Position numbers and translations under genes: made by a program. A stretch of DNA of 64,000 bases from Hoylesella buccalis ATCC 35310 (GTDB taxonomy: Bacteria > Bacteroidota > Bacteroidia > Bacteroidales > Bacteroidaceae). Of this stretch, positions 34,911 through 43,925 are shown one piece after another; positions within the stretch are counted from its first letter, which is position 1; each line of letters begins with the position of its first letter. Below the pieces are notes generated by a model, which searched no databases, was not told where the DNA came from, and was given only the letters and a program-made list of their open reading frames with translations. Location of the stretch: NCBI RefSeq assembly GCF_000177075.1, contig NZ_ADEG01000068.1, positions 42,116-106,115 on the forward strand, written 5' to 3'.

Positions 34911-36683
34911 ATGATAAACCTACCCATATTTTATACTGAAAAAGAACGACATTTGGCTGATGAGATTGCTCAACTCAAGCAAAAAAGCCGTTTGTTCGTG
35001 GCAGGACAAATCGTCTTTTTTCTGTTGTTCCTGACCTTTTTAGTCCTTTATACCCTTGTTTCGTGGGGCGCGTTGCCCCTTGTCTTGTCGGCAGTTTCCT
35101 TGCTGTTGTATGCTTTGGTGCGCCTGATGGATGTGAAAAACGATGAGCAGGTGCATCGTTTCTCTAATCTCCGAAAGGTTTATCTGCACGAACTCTCTTA
35201 CCTAAAGGGCGACTTTTCGTGTTTCGATGACGGAGAATGCTACGTGGATGCGCATCATCCGTTTACGTTCGATTTGGATGTTTTTGGGAAAGACTCGTTG
35301 TTTCAGCGCATTAACCGCACGGTGACCACGGGCGGTAGCGACTGGCTGGCGGCTCAACTGTCGTCGGTTGCCAATCGGTCTGCACGTGCCGATGCTGTTG
35401 ATGAGTTGGCTTCTATGGAACCATGGCGAGCCACATTCATGGCGTTAGGCGCTGACGGGAGGATTGATTCTGCCTTGATTCGCCAGGCGTTGCAAGAGAT
35501 TAAGTCGTTGCAGATACCCACTTTCGCAGCAAAGCGATGGACTTTCGTGCTGGCGTGGCTGCTCATTGTCGGACTGTTTGCAGCTGTCGTGGCATCCGTG
35601 GCAGGCTGGGTGAGTGCCCAACTGCCCTTATGGTGGGGCATCTTGCATTTCTTCGGTGTGTTTTTTGTTTGTTCGGGCGCTTGCAGAGTCATTAGTAAGG
35701 CAGTTGACAAGCTGCACGAACAGTTGCAGGTATATGTAAAGTTGATACAGCAGGTGAGTGAGACAACTGCCTTTGCCACACCACAAAACGCAGCCATTGT
35801 CAATGTATTGCAAGGAGCAAGACAGTCGTTCGACCAGCTGAATGACATTCTGAACGGCTTGGACAGGCGTGGCAACATCCTTGGACTCTTTCTGATGGAT
35901 GCGTTGTTCTTGAGCGATTATTTCTTGGTGCGTCGTTTCCTGCGGTGGCAAAGGCAGTATTTAGGTCAAGTTCCTGTATGGATAGATGCCATTAGTGAGA
36001 TGGATGGACTGGTGAGCATGGCCACTTTTCGTTACAACGAGCCGCAAGCGGGTAGGGCAGAAGTGGTGGCGAGCGAGGAAATGGTGTACGAGGCAGTGGG
36101 ACTGTACCACCCCTTCTTGGGTGCAAAGGCAGTGCGCAACGATTTTACATTGCAGCATCGTCACTATTATATCATTACGGGAGCCAATATGGCAGGTAAG
36201 AGTACTTTCCTCAGAGCATTGGGCATCAACTACATCTTGGCCATGAACGGCATGCCCGTGTTTGCCACATCGCTGCGTGTGTCGATATACAACCTGTTCA
36301 GTAGCATGCGTACCACCGATGATTTGGCGCATGGCATCTCTTATTTCAATGCCGAATTGCTGCGTCTGAAACAACTTCTTACGGCGTGTCGGCACAATGC
36401 AAAAACGCTCATTATCCTGGATGAGATATTGAAAGGAACCAACTCGGCTGACAAGCTCAATGGTTCGCGCCTGTTTTTACAAGCAGTGTCCGCATTGCCC
36501 GTAACGGGTGTCATTGCCACACACGATTTGGAATTGTCGAAAATGGAGGGCGAGCGGTTTAATAATTATTGCTTCGAGATTGCGTTGGGGCAGGATGTAA
36601 CCTACTCATACAAAATCACTCCCGGCGTTGCACGCAACCAAAATGCCACTTTCCTGTTAAGGGAAATGCTATCTGATGTGTAG
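34911..36683 (+). CDS. Membrane-anchored MutS-like ATPase
   Basis: The 590-residue protein has two pairs of membrane segments (about 30-72 and about 208-255) on either side of a helical region. A C-terminal MutS-type ATPase follows, with Walker A GANMAGKST (about 424), the Walker B/D-loop segment LIILDEILKGTNSADK (about 502) and the conserved VIATHDLELS (about 540). The mismatch-recognition and connector domains of true MutS are absent, and no Smr nuclease domain is present, so it is neither MutS nor MutS2. Similar proteins occur in Bacteroidota and are usually annotated as mismatch-repair proteins, but the membrane helices make a role in DNA repair uncertain. It is a single-gene unit. Confidence 0.88.
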   Translation: MINLPIFYTEKERHLADEIAQLKQKSRLFVAGQIVFFLLFLTFLVLYTLVSWGALPLVLSAVSLLLYALVRLMDVKNDEQVHRFSNLRKVYLHELSYLKGDFSCFDDGECYVDAHHPFTFDLDVFGKDSLFQRINRTVTTGGSDWLAAQLSSVANRSARADAVDELASMEPWRATFMALGADGRIDSALIRQALQEIKSLQIPTFAAKRWTFVLAWLLIVGLFAAVVASVAGWVSAQLPLWWGILHFFGVFFVCSGACRVISKAVDKLHEQLQVYVKLIQQVSETTAFATPQNAAIVNVLQGARQSFDQLNDILNGLDRRGNILGLFLMDALFLSDYFLVRRFLRWQRQYLGQVPVWIDAISEMDGLVSMATFRYNEPQAGRAEVVASEEMVYEAVGLYHPFLGAKAVRNDFTLQHRHYYIITGANMAGKSTFLRALGINYILAMNGMPVFATSLRVSIYNLFSSMRTTDDLAHGISYFNAELLRLKQLLTACRHNAKTLIILDEILKGTNSADKLNGSRLFLQAVSALPVTGVIATHDLELSKMEGERFNNYCFEIALGQDVTYSYKITPGVARNQNATFLLREMLSDV

Positions 36684-36780
36684 GTCACAGGCTGATAATT
36701 CGTTAGTTTGCAAGGTTTACCTCCGAGGGTTTAGGCAATATTCGATGGGGAATGTATAAAACGTATCGCCATAAAAAAAC

Positions 36781-36821
36781 AGTACGCAAGTAGCACATGA
36801 GGATGTGCCAACTTGCGTACT
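36781..36821 (-). terminator. Strong intrinsic terminator of the TonB receptor-lipoprotein operon
   Basis: AGTACGCAAGT and GCACAT (36781-36798) pair with ATGTGC and ACTTGCGTACT (36803-36821), giving a stem of 17 pairs with one small bulge and a GAGG loop. On the minus strand the stem is followed by G and seven Ts (36779-36773). It lies 46 bases past the stop of the DUF4876-like gene. Confidence 0.88.
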
Positions 36822-36866
36822 GATGTTTGTATGAGAATTTTGATATGGTTGTTAATGGGCAAGTGA

Positions 36867-38033
36867 TTACTTGCTGGGCTGGTTTTGATTACCTTTCTCT
36901 ATGGTAGGCTTGCCTTGTTTTTTGCCCAACGTGGCATAAATCACCTCAAAGTCTTGTGTGGAATTATTGCCGTCGACAAATTTTTTGCCATCCCACTTAC
37001 GGGCAATTGCCAATCCTGAATATTTGTTCCATTGTTGATTGGGTACTGCTTTCAATGGAGTAGTCGTTACGCCATGGTAGCCTTTGTCCATTTTCTCGCA
37101 CGGAATCATCTGTGGCTTTGTAGGACAAATGGTAACACAGTCAATTACTTTCATCATTGGAACCTCCGTTACCTCCAATCCTGCTGCACCATTGTTGGTA
37201 TAGATTCTGTGTTGATAGCCAGGTTTTTTGTTGGCCTTGTCTTCCTTTCTGTTTGCGCGGAAGTCTTCAGTAGTCCATGGCACCTCAATGAGTGCTATGC
37301 ACACGTCCTCTGCAAGAATTGTGGGAAACTGTAATACTGGCTCATCATCGACAACCAAGATAGGTTGCATGTCTTTTACTTGCGGGTTGTTCAGCTTTTG
37401 GTCCTCACTGTTCAAGTAGTTGACATTGGTCCACTCAAAGTCTGCCTTGCTCAAGTTTATGAATTCATCCATGCCTTTGTACACCGAAGGTATATAAGGA
37501 TAGTCTTCTGTTGCCTCCTCTTTCGCCATTTTTTCCTGCTCTTTGATTTCTGCTTTGAAAGTCTCAGCGTGGTCAATGGCAAATGCCGCAATCACCTTAC
37601 TCTCGCCTGGCATGATAGGATACATTTTCCCTGAGCCTTGTTGGTCTGTGGGAAACATGGCCAATGACTGTATTCCAAAGTACTTATCGCGAAAATCATC
37701 GCCAAGTGCAAACTCGCGTTTAGGTTCTCCGGGTATGATGCCGTGAATGGCAAGAGCCATGCCGTCAAGGTATTTCACTTCGTCGGTAGGATTGTAAATG
37801 ACGATGTATTGATCTTTGTCATAGAAATTATAGCCACCATATTTAGCTATTTTCCCATTCTGTAGTTTGGTGTATTCGTGTCCGATATAGAATACTTCCT
37901 TGATAATGAGGTGGTCGATTTTTGTTTCTGACGTGTCCGAGCCCTCTGTACCTGTTGTTCGTGTGCAACCTATTGTTGCCAATAACACAGCAAACAATGC
38001 TAAATTACTTCCGATAAGTTTTATTCTTTTCAT
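36867..38033 (-). CDS. DUF4876-like lipoprotein
   Basis: From the ATG at 38033 the protein has 388 residues and a lipoprotein signal with lipobox ATIGC (followed by TRTTGTEGS). The open frame extends upstream to 38093, but that extension has no signal. The body is a beta-rich domain containing LIIKEVFYIGHEYT (about 45), YNFYDKDQYIVIYNPTDEVKYLDGMALA (about 70-95, split by me) and VIDCVTICPTKPQMIPCEKMD near the end; this fits DUF4876, a family of Bacteroidota lipoproteins found with TonB-dependent receptors. It is the last gene of a four-gene operon (122-base gap upstream) and is followed by a strong terminator. A ligand-binding role on the outer membrane is an inference. Confidence 0.78.
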   Translation of the reverse strand: MKRIKLIGSNLALFAVLLATIGCTRTTGTEGSDTSETKIDHLIIKEVFYIGHEYTKLQNGKIAKYGGYNFYDKDQYIVIYNPTDEVKYLDGMALAIHGIIPGEPKREFALGDDFRDKYFGIQSLAMFPTDQQGSGKMYPIMPGESKVIAAFAIDHAETFKAEIKEQEKMAKEEATEDYPYIPSVYKGMDEFINLSKADFEWTNVNYLNSEDQKLNNPQVKDMQPILVVDDEPVLQFPTILAEDVCIALIEVPWTTEDFRANRKEDKANKKPGYQHRIYTNNGAAGLEVTEVPMMKVIDCVTICPTKPQMIPCEKMDKGYHGVTTTPLKAVPNQQWNKYSGLAIARKWDGKKFVDGNNSTQDFEVIYATLGKKQGKPTIEKGNQNQPSK

Positions 38034-38155
38034 GTTTATCAATGTTTTATTTTTGTTAGTATATATTTGAAATATTTTTTTTCTGTGTGTCACTCCTTGT
38101 GAAATGTTCTTTTTTTTAAAAAAGAGTAATTATGTCCTTGCAAGTAGGTTTTAGA

Positions 38156-39634
38156 TTATAAATACCAGTTGGCGAAGCCTCTTCCTCCACCTATGGAGTT
38201 GGTTTGTACGCCACTTGCTGCTTCCATGGCATCAACAGGTGAGAGGTTCATTTCGCGTCCCATATAATAGTAGAATGGTTCATAGGGGTCGGCAGCCGTA
38301 GGATCCGAGTCGTATGAACTGCAAAACACTTTAATGGGGATGTTGAATCGTGCCACTTCTGTCCATTGTGTTGCCTCCTGAATAACTCCTTTCTCTTTGT
38401 ACCATTCGGTACGGAAAGGCGCATTATAGTCGGTACAAACAAATTTACTTGAAAATTCATAAGTGGGATGACGGTATAGCCCATCTACCCCATACTGATA
38501 AGCCTTTGCTGGGATGAGTGCCTTCTTGCCCTTCTCACATTTCATAATGCGCACCGAAAGGTAGAACTTTGGCAACAAATAGGAGTCACGGTTCATGCGC
38601 CAAGGTGTTCCTATATAAGTATCGCGCCTGCTCTTGATGAGATAAGGCCATCCTTGTCGGTCTCTCCAACCCAGTTCGTTGTTGCTCCACCCGCCAAAGG
38701 TGATATGTCCTTTCAGTCCAACCCTGTCTTGGTCGGGGTCCCAAACATAGCCATTAGCAGCATCGTTGCGATCTAACGGGGGTAATAACTTTTGGTTGAA
38801 CATGTCGCGGGCACCGTCGCTCATCAAGTCATGCTGCCATGTGTCTCTATATTCGTAATAGAATACGTCGGGTGTGGCGGCGGCACGGTCTTCCCAGGTT
38901 GTCTTTTCAGCAAAGTCAGTGGCAGGAACAGGAGTTGTGTCTACGAGTGACAAGTCTTTGTTTACGTCGTTACAATACTCCTCGTCGGTCTCGTCAGCCC
39001 TTTTCTTTCTTGGCTGTTTCCATGTTCCTCGGCAGTCCATCACCTCGTAAGGATTACCTTTGTCATCAAGATCGCTAACGGTGAAGAAGATTTGGTATTG
39101 ATCTGAATTGTTCAAGATATCATCATTCATCAGTCTTCCGTCTTTGTCGAAGAAGTAGAGTACCATGCCCCACCGCTTCAGATGACCTCCAATAAGACGT
39201 ATATAGTCTTTGGGACCCTCCTTTCCAGCTTCTCTTTCAAAGAACGTCGCATTCTTCTTGCTCAATACTTCCACCGTAGGCCACTGCGCATTGTTATGAA
39301 CTACTGCGAATTCTTCTTGTGAATACGGAGCATGAGGGTAGATAGCGTTGCCGTGAATCATGTTCTCACCGTGCTTATGCCCTTCTTTGAACATGATGAG
39401 GCAATTGTACCAATTATTGAATGCACCCCCTTCGTCTTTGTTGGTGTATGGTGTTCCCTTGACATTTTTCAGACTGTCGGCAATCTTGTCGGCACCACTA
39501 AACTGCATCAAGCGTTTGTCAAGTGGGTTGTCCTCATAGTCGATGTGTTCGTTTCCAAAGATGAAATCCGTACAAGAGGTACAGGTCAGCATCGCAGCGA
39601 CAGCCCATAATGTGTTGAATATATATTTTTTCAT
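38156..39634 (-). CDS. Lipoprotein of a TonB-receptor operon, paralogue of its neighbour
   Basis: From the ATG at 39634 the protein has 492 residues with lipobox LTCTSC (MKKYIFNTLWAVAAM start). The 25 extra codons up to 39709 overlap the preceding gene and lack a signal, so they are left out. A His-rich stretch near residue 60-80 (FKEGHKHGENMIHG, then YPHAP) is notable. The segments GMVLYFFDKDGRLMND, YQIFFTV, YYEYRDT and RVGLKGHITF line up with GLELIYYDMNGKPINH, HQHFFGI, TYEYRDT and HLGFKGMLQF of the gene just upstream, so the two are distant paralogues. I do not recognise the family by name. Binding of a metal or metal complex for the receptor is inferred from context. Confidence 0.8.
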   Translation of the reverse strand: MKKYIFNTLWAVAAMLTCTSCTDFIFGNEHIDYEDNPLDKRLMQFSGADKIADSLKNVKGTPYTNKDEGGAFNNWYNCLIMFKEGHKHGENMIHGNAIYPHAPYSQEEFAVVHNNAQWPTVEVLSKKNATFFEREAGKEGPKDYIRLIGGHLKRWGMVLYFFDKDGRLMNDDILNNSDQYQIFFTVSDLDDKGNPYEVMDCRGTWKQPRKKRADETDEEYCNDVNKDLSLVDTTPVPATDFAEKTTWEDRAAATPDVFYYEYRDTWQHDLMSDGARDMFNQKLLPPLDRNDAANGYVWDPDQDRVGLKGHITFGGWSNNELGWRDRQGWPYLIKSRRDTYIGTPWRMNRDSYLLPKFYLSVRIMKCEKGKKALIPAKAYQYGVDGLYRHPTYEFSSKFVCTDYNAPFRTEWYKEKGVIQEATQWTEVARFNIPIKVFCSSYDSDPTAADPYEPFYYYMGREMNLSPVDAMEAASGVQTNSIGGGRGFANWYL

Positions 39635-39665
39635 GTGATTGTTTCTTCTGTTTACTATCATTGTT

Positions 39666-41141
39666 TTACATAAATACCCTATCATGTCGATATCTACTGA
39701 AGTAGTCACTGGGGTTGAAAAGCATCTTTTCCAATTGTATCTTATCCGCTTTTGGATAAATCTTCAAGATATCATTCACGCACTTGTCTTTTCCATCCTT
39801 GGTGTTGCCAATCACGCGGATAGACAGTGGATAGTCTATATCAAAGCTGTCCCACCCATTTTGCAATTGGTCAAAGTTCCATACAAAGCCATTTTGTGCA
39901 TTGTCTTTGTTGCCATATTTGGCAGGATACTCCCTTCCGTCGCCACGGGCGACCTTGTTCAGGATATGACAAATCTTCACTTGTAATTGGAAAGCCATGT
40001 TGGCTTGCTTGAATTGCAGCATCCCTTTAAAACCTAAGTGGTCGTAAGATTCTTCTGGAGTTAATGTTCTCTTCTGTCTTAATAGTCCTACGGTGTTGCC
40101 ATATCTATCGCGTGCCATGCCGTCTTTGTCGATAAAATCGTCGTTTGAGTGCTCATCATAGAAGTAACCCAAGTACTTGTCTACGGGGTCTGTATCACGG
40201 TATTCGTAGGTGAATATTTCGTGTGTGAGCTTGTTGAGCTGCATGTAGTCCACCGATTTATACAACCAGTAGTCTGAACCCTTGAAGTTGAACTTGTCTA
40301 AAGATGCAGGCTTGCCCGACCGTCGTATGGACTCCCATGCCAACTCATTGTTGAATGGCACCTGAAGCTCGTCGGGTTTGAAACCTTTCTCCATAGGAAC
40401 ATAGACGTTATTCAAGCTGAACTTGGACGCTCTGATGCCTTCTCCGTTCTCTTGTCTGAAGGTATATCGGTTGTAATAGTGTGGGTTTTCTTCCAAAGTA
40501 CGTGGGAAAGCCATCTGGAGTGTCGTGTTTCCTTGGTCGAACAGCTGCCTTTGGTCGTGCGTTACGGTTACTCCCGAGTCTCTTTTCAATGATGAACTGC
40601 CAATGCCAAAGAAGTGTTGATGCACCATCAAGGTAGAGTTTTCTGGATCAGGGATGACCTCATTGTCAGCTGATTTCTTCCATGGCAGACTTGAAAACTG
40701 GTGATTGATGGGCTTCCCATTCATGTCGTAGTAAATCAACTCCAATCCATAGTAAATCTCATCTGATGCAATGACATCAAAATGGTCGCGCTGCGTGGTG
40801 ATGGTGATTTCCCCATCTTCGTTTCGTGACATATCTATCTCTTGTCGAATGGGGAGAGAAAGTGAGTCTGCCATGGTCTCGTAAACATTGTACACATCCA
40901 CCATTTCATCTCCATTGATGCCAACACCCATTTGTCCCCCTTTGAATCCCATTCGCAGGATGGCATGTACGGAGTAGATTTGATCGTGTCCTTTCACGTC
41001 ACGTTCAATGTGCGAAGGTGGTGCTTTCACAATTTTTTTGAAGAAATCGTCTACTGCCTCGTCAGAGCAACCAACGTTTATGGTAGCCAATGCGATGAGC
41101 AGGATGTTTATATGTTTGAATATTCGTTTCATGTCTATCAT
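39666..41141 (-). CDS. Lipoprotein of a TonB-receptor operon, first of two paralogues
   Basis: The 491-residue lipoprotein has a signal MKRIFKHINILLIALATINVGC, with Cys25 in the numbering from 41141. The first ATG overlaps the stop of the receptor gene (TAATG), which suggests coupled translation; an ATG three codons later is the other possible start. The family is not known to me. It shares several segments with the next gene (see that entry). One of them has two His residues, LMVHQHFFGIG (about 170), and PINHQF lies before it. Its position directly after the receptor gene is the place where ligand-binding lipoprotein partners often sit. Confidence 0.8.
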   Translation of the reverse strand: MIDMKRIFKHINILLIALATINVGCSDEAVDDFFKKIVKAPPSHIERDVKGHDQIYSVHAILRMGFKGGQMGVGINGDEMVDVYNVYETMADSLSLPIRQEIDMSRNEDGEITITTQRDHFDVIASDEIYYGLELIYYDMNGKPINHQFSSLPWKKSADNEVIPDPENSTLMVHQHFFGIGSSSLKRDSGVTVTHDQRQLFDQGNTTLQMAFPRTLEENPHYYNRYTFRQENGEGIRASKFSLNNVYVPMEKGFKPDELQVPFNNELAWESIRRSGKPASLDKFNFKGSDYWLYKSVDYMQLNKLTHEIFTYEYRDTDPVDKYLGYFYDEHSNDDFIDKDGMARDRYGNTVGLLRQKRTLTPEESYDHLGFKGMLQFKQANMAFQLQVKICHILNKVARGDGREYPAKYGNKDNAQNGFVWNFDQLQNGWDSFDIDYPLSIRVIGNTKDGKDKCVNDILKIYPKADKIQLEKMLFNPSDYFSRYRHDRVFM

Positions 41142-43558
41142 TAAAATTTAATCAATGTCCTTACAGAGAGGTTGACACCTCGTTCGTGTGCATAATATCT
41201 AAATCTATCTGTGTACTCCTTATATAATGCGTTGAGGATGTTTTCGCCTACGAGCATCAATTTTACCTGTCGTTTCTGGGGCAGTCGTATGGTTAGGTCG
41301 GCTGAACCGTTAAGCAAGAAGTACGCATCTGGTGATGCTGGTACCAGGTCTTTATCGGGGTCAAAACGTGTTTGTTTGGTAACATAAATGCCCGACAGGT
41401 TGACGGAAGCATTGTATTTTTTGTCGTTACCGAACGTTTTTTCGTATGTCCCCGACAGTCCATATCGATCGGAGGGCATGAACGGCAACCAGTCATTACG
41501 CGTGATGTTGCGTGCAAAAATCCACTCTCCTTTCGCCACAATCGCCAGTCCTTTCATGGGGTTCACAGTGGCTTCTATATCGCCTCCATACAAGTTCACA
41601 TCGTCTTGATCGTACATAAACTTTGGATATTTGCCGCTGGGGTGATTGTGAAATCGCTCTTTACCTTCGCCAATGTGGTCGTAGATATAACTGTTGATTT
41701 TTTGAAAGAAAGCACTGGGTTCTACCGAAAGCCATGTGTTGCGGTAACGTCCGCCCAAAACAGATTTCCACCCACGTTCACTTTCCAAGTGTCTGTTGCC
41801 CACAACCCAATACGAACCGTCTTGCAAACCAATGGCATACAGTTCATTGATATCGGGCGGACGCCACGACCATCCGACATTGAACCTTGCATCCCAGTTG
41901 TCGTTGAACTGATAATGTGTCGCAAGACTGCTGGTAAAATTGCTGTAGATTTTGAAATCGTCATAATAGGTGTAGTTGCTTGTTGTGGTATAGCCATTCA
42001 CCGACATGACGCGGAAGTCGTAGCGCATGCCCAAGGCGCACTGCAATTTGTGGATTTTCACCTTATGTAGGAAGAAACCACCCATGGACAATGCTGCAAA
42101 GTTAGGTACAAAGGCTGGTTGTTTGGTTCCCGGATAGTTGTAATTTTCTTGATATGAGTTTGATAATCCCACGTCTGAGGTCATATCCCATTTGTTCCAT
42201 TTGGCGTTCCACAGCGCATCAAGTTTGTAAGTACTCAGCATCAAGTCCTGCATAGGTATCCAGCTCCACTGCGATTTCTTACGGTTTTCAAACTCTTGGC
42301 GCAGGTTTACTTGATAGGAGCCTGTGACATCTATTTTATGGTTTTTATTGATGTCCCACTTGATGTCGCCCTTTACGGTGAAATGCTGTGACTGTTGAAA
42401 TGGCGGTTTTATTTCGTAAGAGAAGGGGAAGAATGTTTGTTCGTCGGGTCTTCCGTACTCAAAACGCTTGATTAGTTGGTCCATATCGGATATTTTGCTG
42501 GCATAATAAATGCCACTGCGTTGATAGTACAGGCTGGAAAACAGCGTGGCGGTTATCTTGCCTGTCTTCACTCCGCCCATGGCCGACATGCTGATGGTGT
42601 TATATCCCGTGTTGTTCAGGATGTAATCCGCCGTGCGATAGTCGCCACCCTTGGTATAGTTTCCATGCACACGCAGACCAAAGTTTTTGTAACCTGACTC
42701 TATAGTCCCCGAGCCGCTAAACCCTCGCGCGTTGGTGTCATAGCCCATGTTGACACTTCCCTGTACCACAGGCTTGTTATGTCCATAGGGTAGGGGCGCA
42801 TCGTTGAGCAATACCACACCTCCCATGGCGCCAAAGCCGTAGCGGATACATTCGGCACCCTTCACGACTTCTACCATACTCGACCCAGTGTAGTCCAGTT
42901 CGGGAGCATGATCGGCTCCCCAACTCTGACTTTCTAATTTCACTCCGTTGTTCATCAGCAATATCCTACTGCTGTGCATACCCTGTATTACAGGTTTGGC
43001 GATAGTGCTTCCCGTGCTGATAGAGCTAACTCCCGGCACCGTTTCCAATAATTTTGCCAACGAAGTGGCACCACCTTTTTCGAGCATATCTTGATCCAGC
43101 GTCTTGGTTTGCTGCATGATGTCGGTGTGTCTTTTTTTCGATGTCACCGTTACACCGCCCAGCATCTGCGCATCTTCCTTCAGCTTTATTGGGATGATAC
43201 CTGCACGGGGGGATATGTTGGCTGTATAATTCTTATACCCCACCGATGTTACGGTAATCTTGATTTTCTTGGTTTGGTCTTTTACCGTCATGACGCAGTT
43301 GCCCGAGGCATCGGTCACATATATCTTGGCGTCATCGGCTTTCACCATGGCACCAGGTATGGGTTCGCCTGTCACCGCATCTGTTATCCTGAGTGTCAGG
43401 TTTCCATTCTCGGATTTGTCAGCCACCTTCTCCATATTGTCGTGTGCAACTGCAGGTGCCGCAACCAAACTTAATAGTGGCAGCAGCGCCATGCAGCCTT
43501 TCAGGAGAGTGTACCGCATCTGTCCGTTCTTTTGTGTACGTTGGATGTTTCTTAACAT
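41141..43558 (-). CDS. TonB-dependent receptor, possibly for a metal or metal complex
   Basis: From the ATG at 43558 the protein has 805 residues and a signal peptide (TLLKGCMALLPLLSLVAAPAVA). A carboxypeptidase-regulatory-like domain follows (about 55-130, LRITDAVTGEPIPGAMVKAD). The plug has LAKLLETVPGVSSIS and PVIQGMHSSRILLMNNGVKL (about 190), then SWGADHAPELD. The barrel ends in GVNLSVRTLIKF. The wording of the plug (IQG-H-SRIL, GADHAPELD) resembles receptors of the ZnuD/copper-receptor type more than SusC, and the SusC signature is absent. The open frame reaches 43672, but that part overlaps the promoter and has no signal. The gene heads an operon with three lipoproteins. Confidence 0.9.
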   Translation of the reverse strand: MLRNIQRTQKNGQMRYTLLKGCMALLPLLSLVAAPAVAHDNMEKVADKSENGNLTLRITDAVTGEPIPGAMVKADDAKIYVTDASGNCVMTVKDQTKKIKITVTSVGYKNYTANISPRAGIIPIKLKEDAQMLGGVTVTSKKRHTDIMQQTKTLDQDMLEKGGATSLAKLLETVPGVSSISTGSTIAKPVIQGMHSSRILLMNNGVKLESQSWGADHAPELDYTGSSMVEVVKGAECIRYGFGAMGGVVLLNDAPLPYGHNKPVVQGSVNMGYDTNARGFSGSGTIESGYKNFGLRVHGNYTKGGDYRTADYILNNTGYNTISMSAMGGVKTGKITATLFSSLYYQRSGIYYASKISDMDQLIKRFEYGRPDEQTFFPFSYEIKPPFQQSQHFTVKGDIKWDINKNHKIDVTGSYQVNLRQEFENRKKSQWSWIPMQDLMLSTYKLDALWNAKWNKWDMTSDVGLSNSYQENYNYPGTKQPAFVPNFAALSMGGFFLHKVKIHKLQCALGMRYDFRVMSVNGYTTTSNYTYYDDFKIYSNFTSSLATHYQFNDNWDARFNVGWSWRPPDINELYAIGLQDGSYWVVGNRHLESERGWKSVLGGRYRNTWLSVEPSAFFQKINSYIYDHIGEGKERFHNHPSGKYPKFMYDQDDVNLYGGDIEATVNPMKGLAIVAKGEWIFARNITRNDWLPFMPSDRYGLSGTYEKTFGNDKKYNASVNLSGIYVTKQTRFDPDKDLVPASPDAYFLLNGSADLTIRLPQKRQVKLMLVGENILNALYKEYTDRFRYYAHERGVNLSVRTLIKF

Positions 43559-43606
43559 TTTCACTAACTTGATGTAAAAAAAATAACTAATGTTTATTTC
43601 GAGGTG

Positions 43607-43614
43607 CAAAGGTA
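43607..43614 (-). promoter_or_regulatory. -7 element of the TonB-receptor operon
   Basis: On the minus strand TACCTTTG (43614-43607) matches TAnnTTTG. The -33 region 20 bases upstream is a T-run without a clear TTG. Transcription would start near 43600, about 42 bases before the ATG at 43558, supporting the shorter start of the receptor gene. No operator for a known metal regulator was recognised. Confidence 0.45.
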
Positions 43615-43826
43615 TGGCAACTTTTTCAGCTGGTAAAAAATATGGCATACCCAGAAGTAGGCATTTTTCCAATCGTTTTTACCATACCCATACCTATTTA
43701 TTATGTCTGCTCGACATAAACTTGCATGTAGGTTTGTATAGCAAAATAACGCTCCATTTTTCCTCCATGTTACACTCACGGCACTGATTCTTGTGCGAAA
43801 ACAAGGTGATTTTGTCTGAAAATCAT

Positions 43827-43834
43827 TATCTTTG
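43827..43834 (+). promoter_or_regulatory. -7 element of the sugar-transporter gene
   Basis: TATCTTTG matches TAnnTTTG and lies 91 bases before the ATG at 43926. The expected TTG 19-21 bases upstream is not present, so the promoter may need an activator or be weak. Confidence 0.4.
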
Positions 43835-43925
43835 TCGCCAACAGGTGTTTGTCTACTTGCTACCACATCAAGCGGAATGGGCGTGGTGCAGATACCTATA
43901 TATATACTGTTAAGTAGAAAACGAC

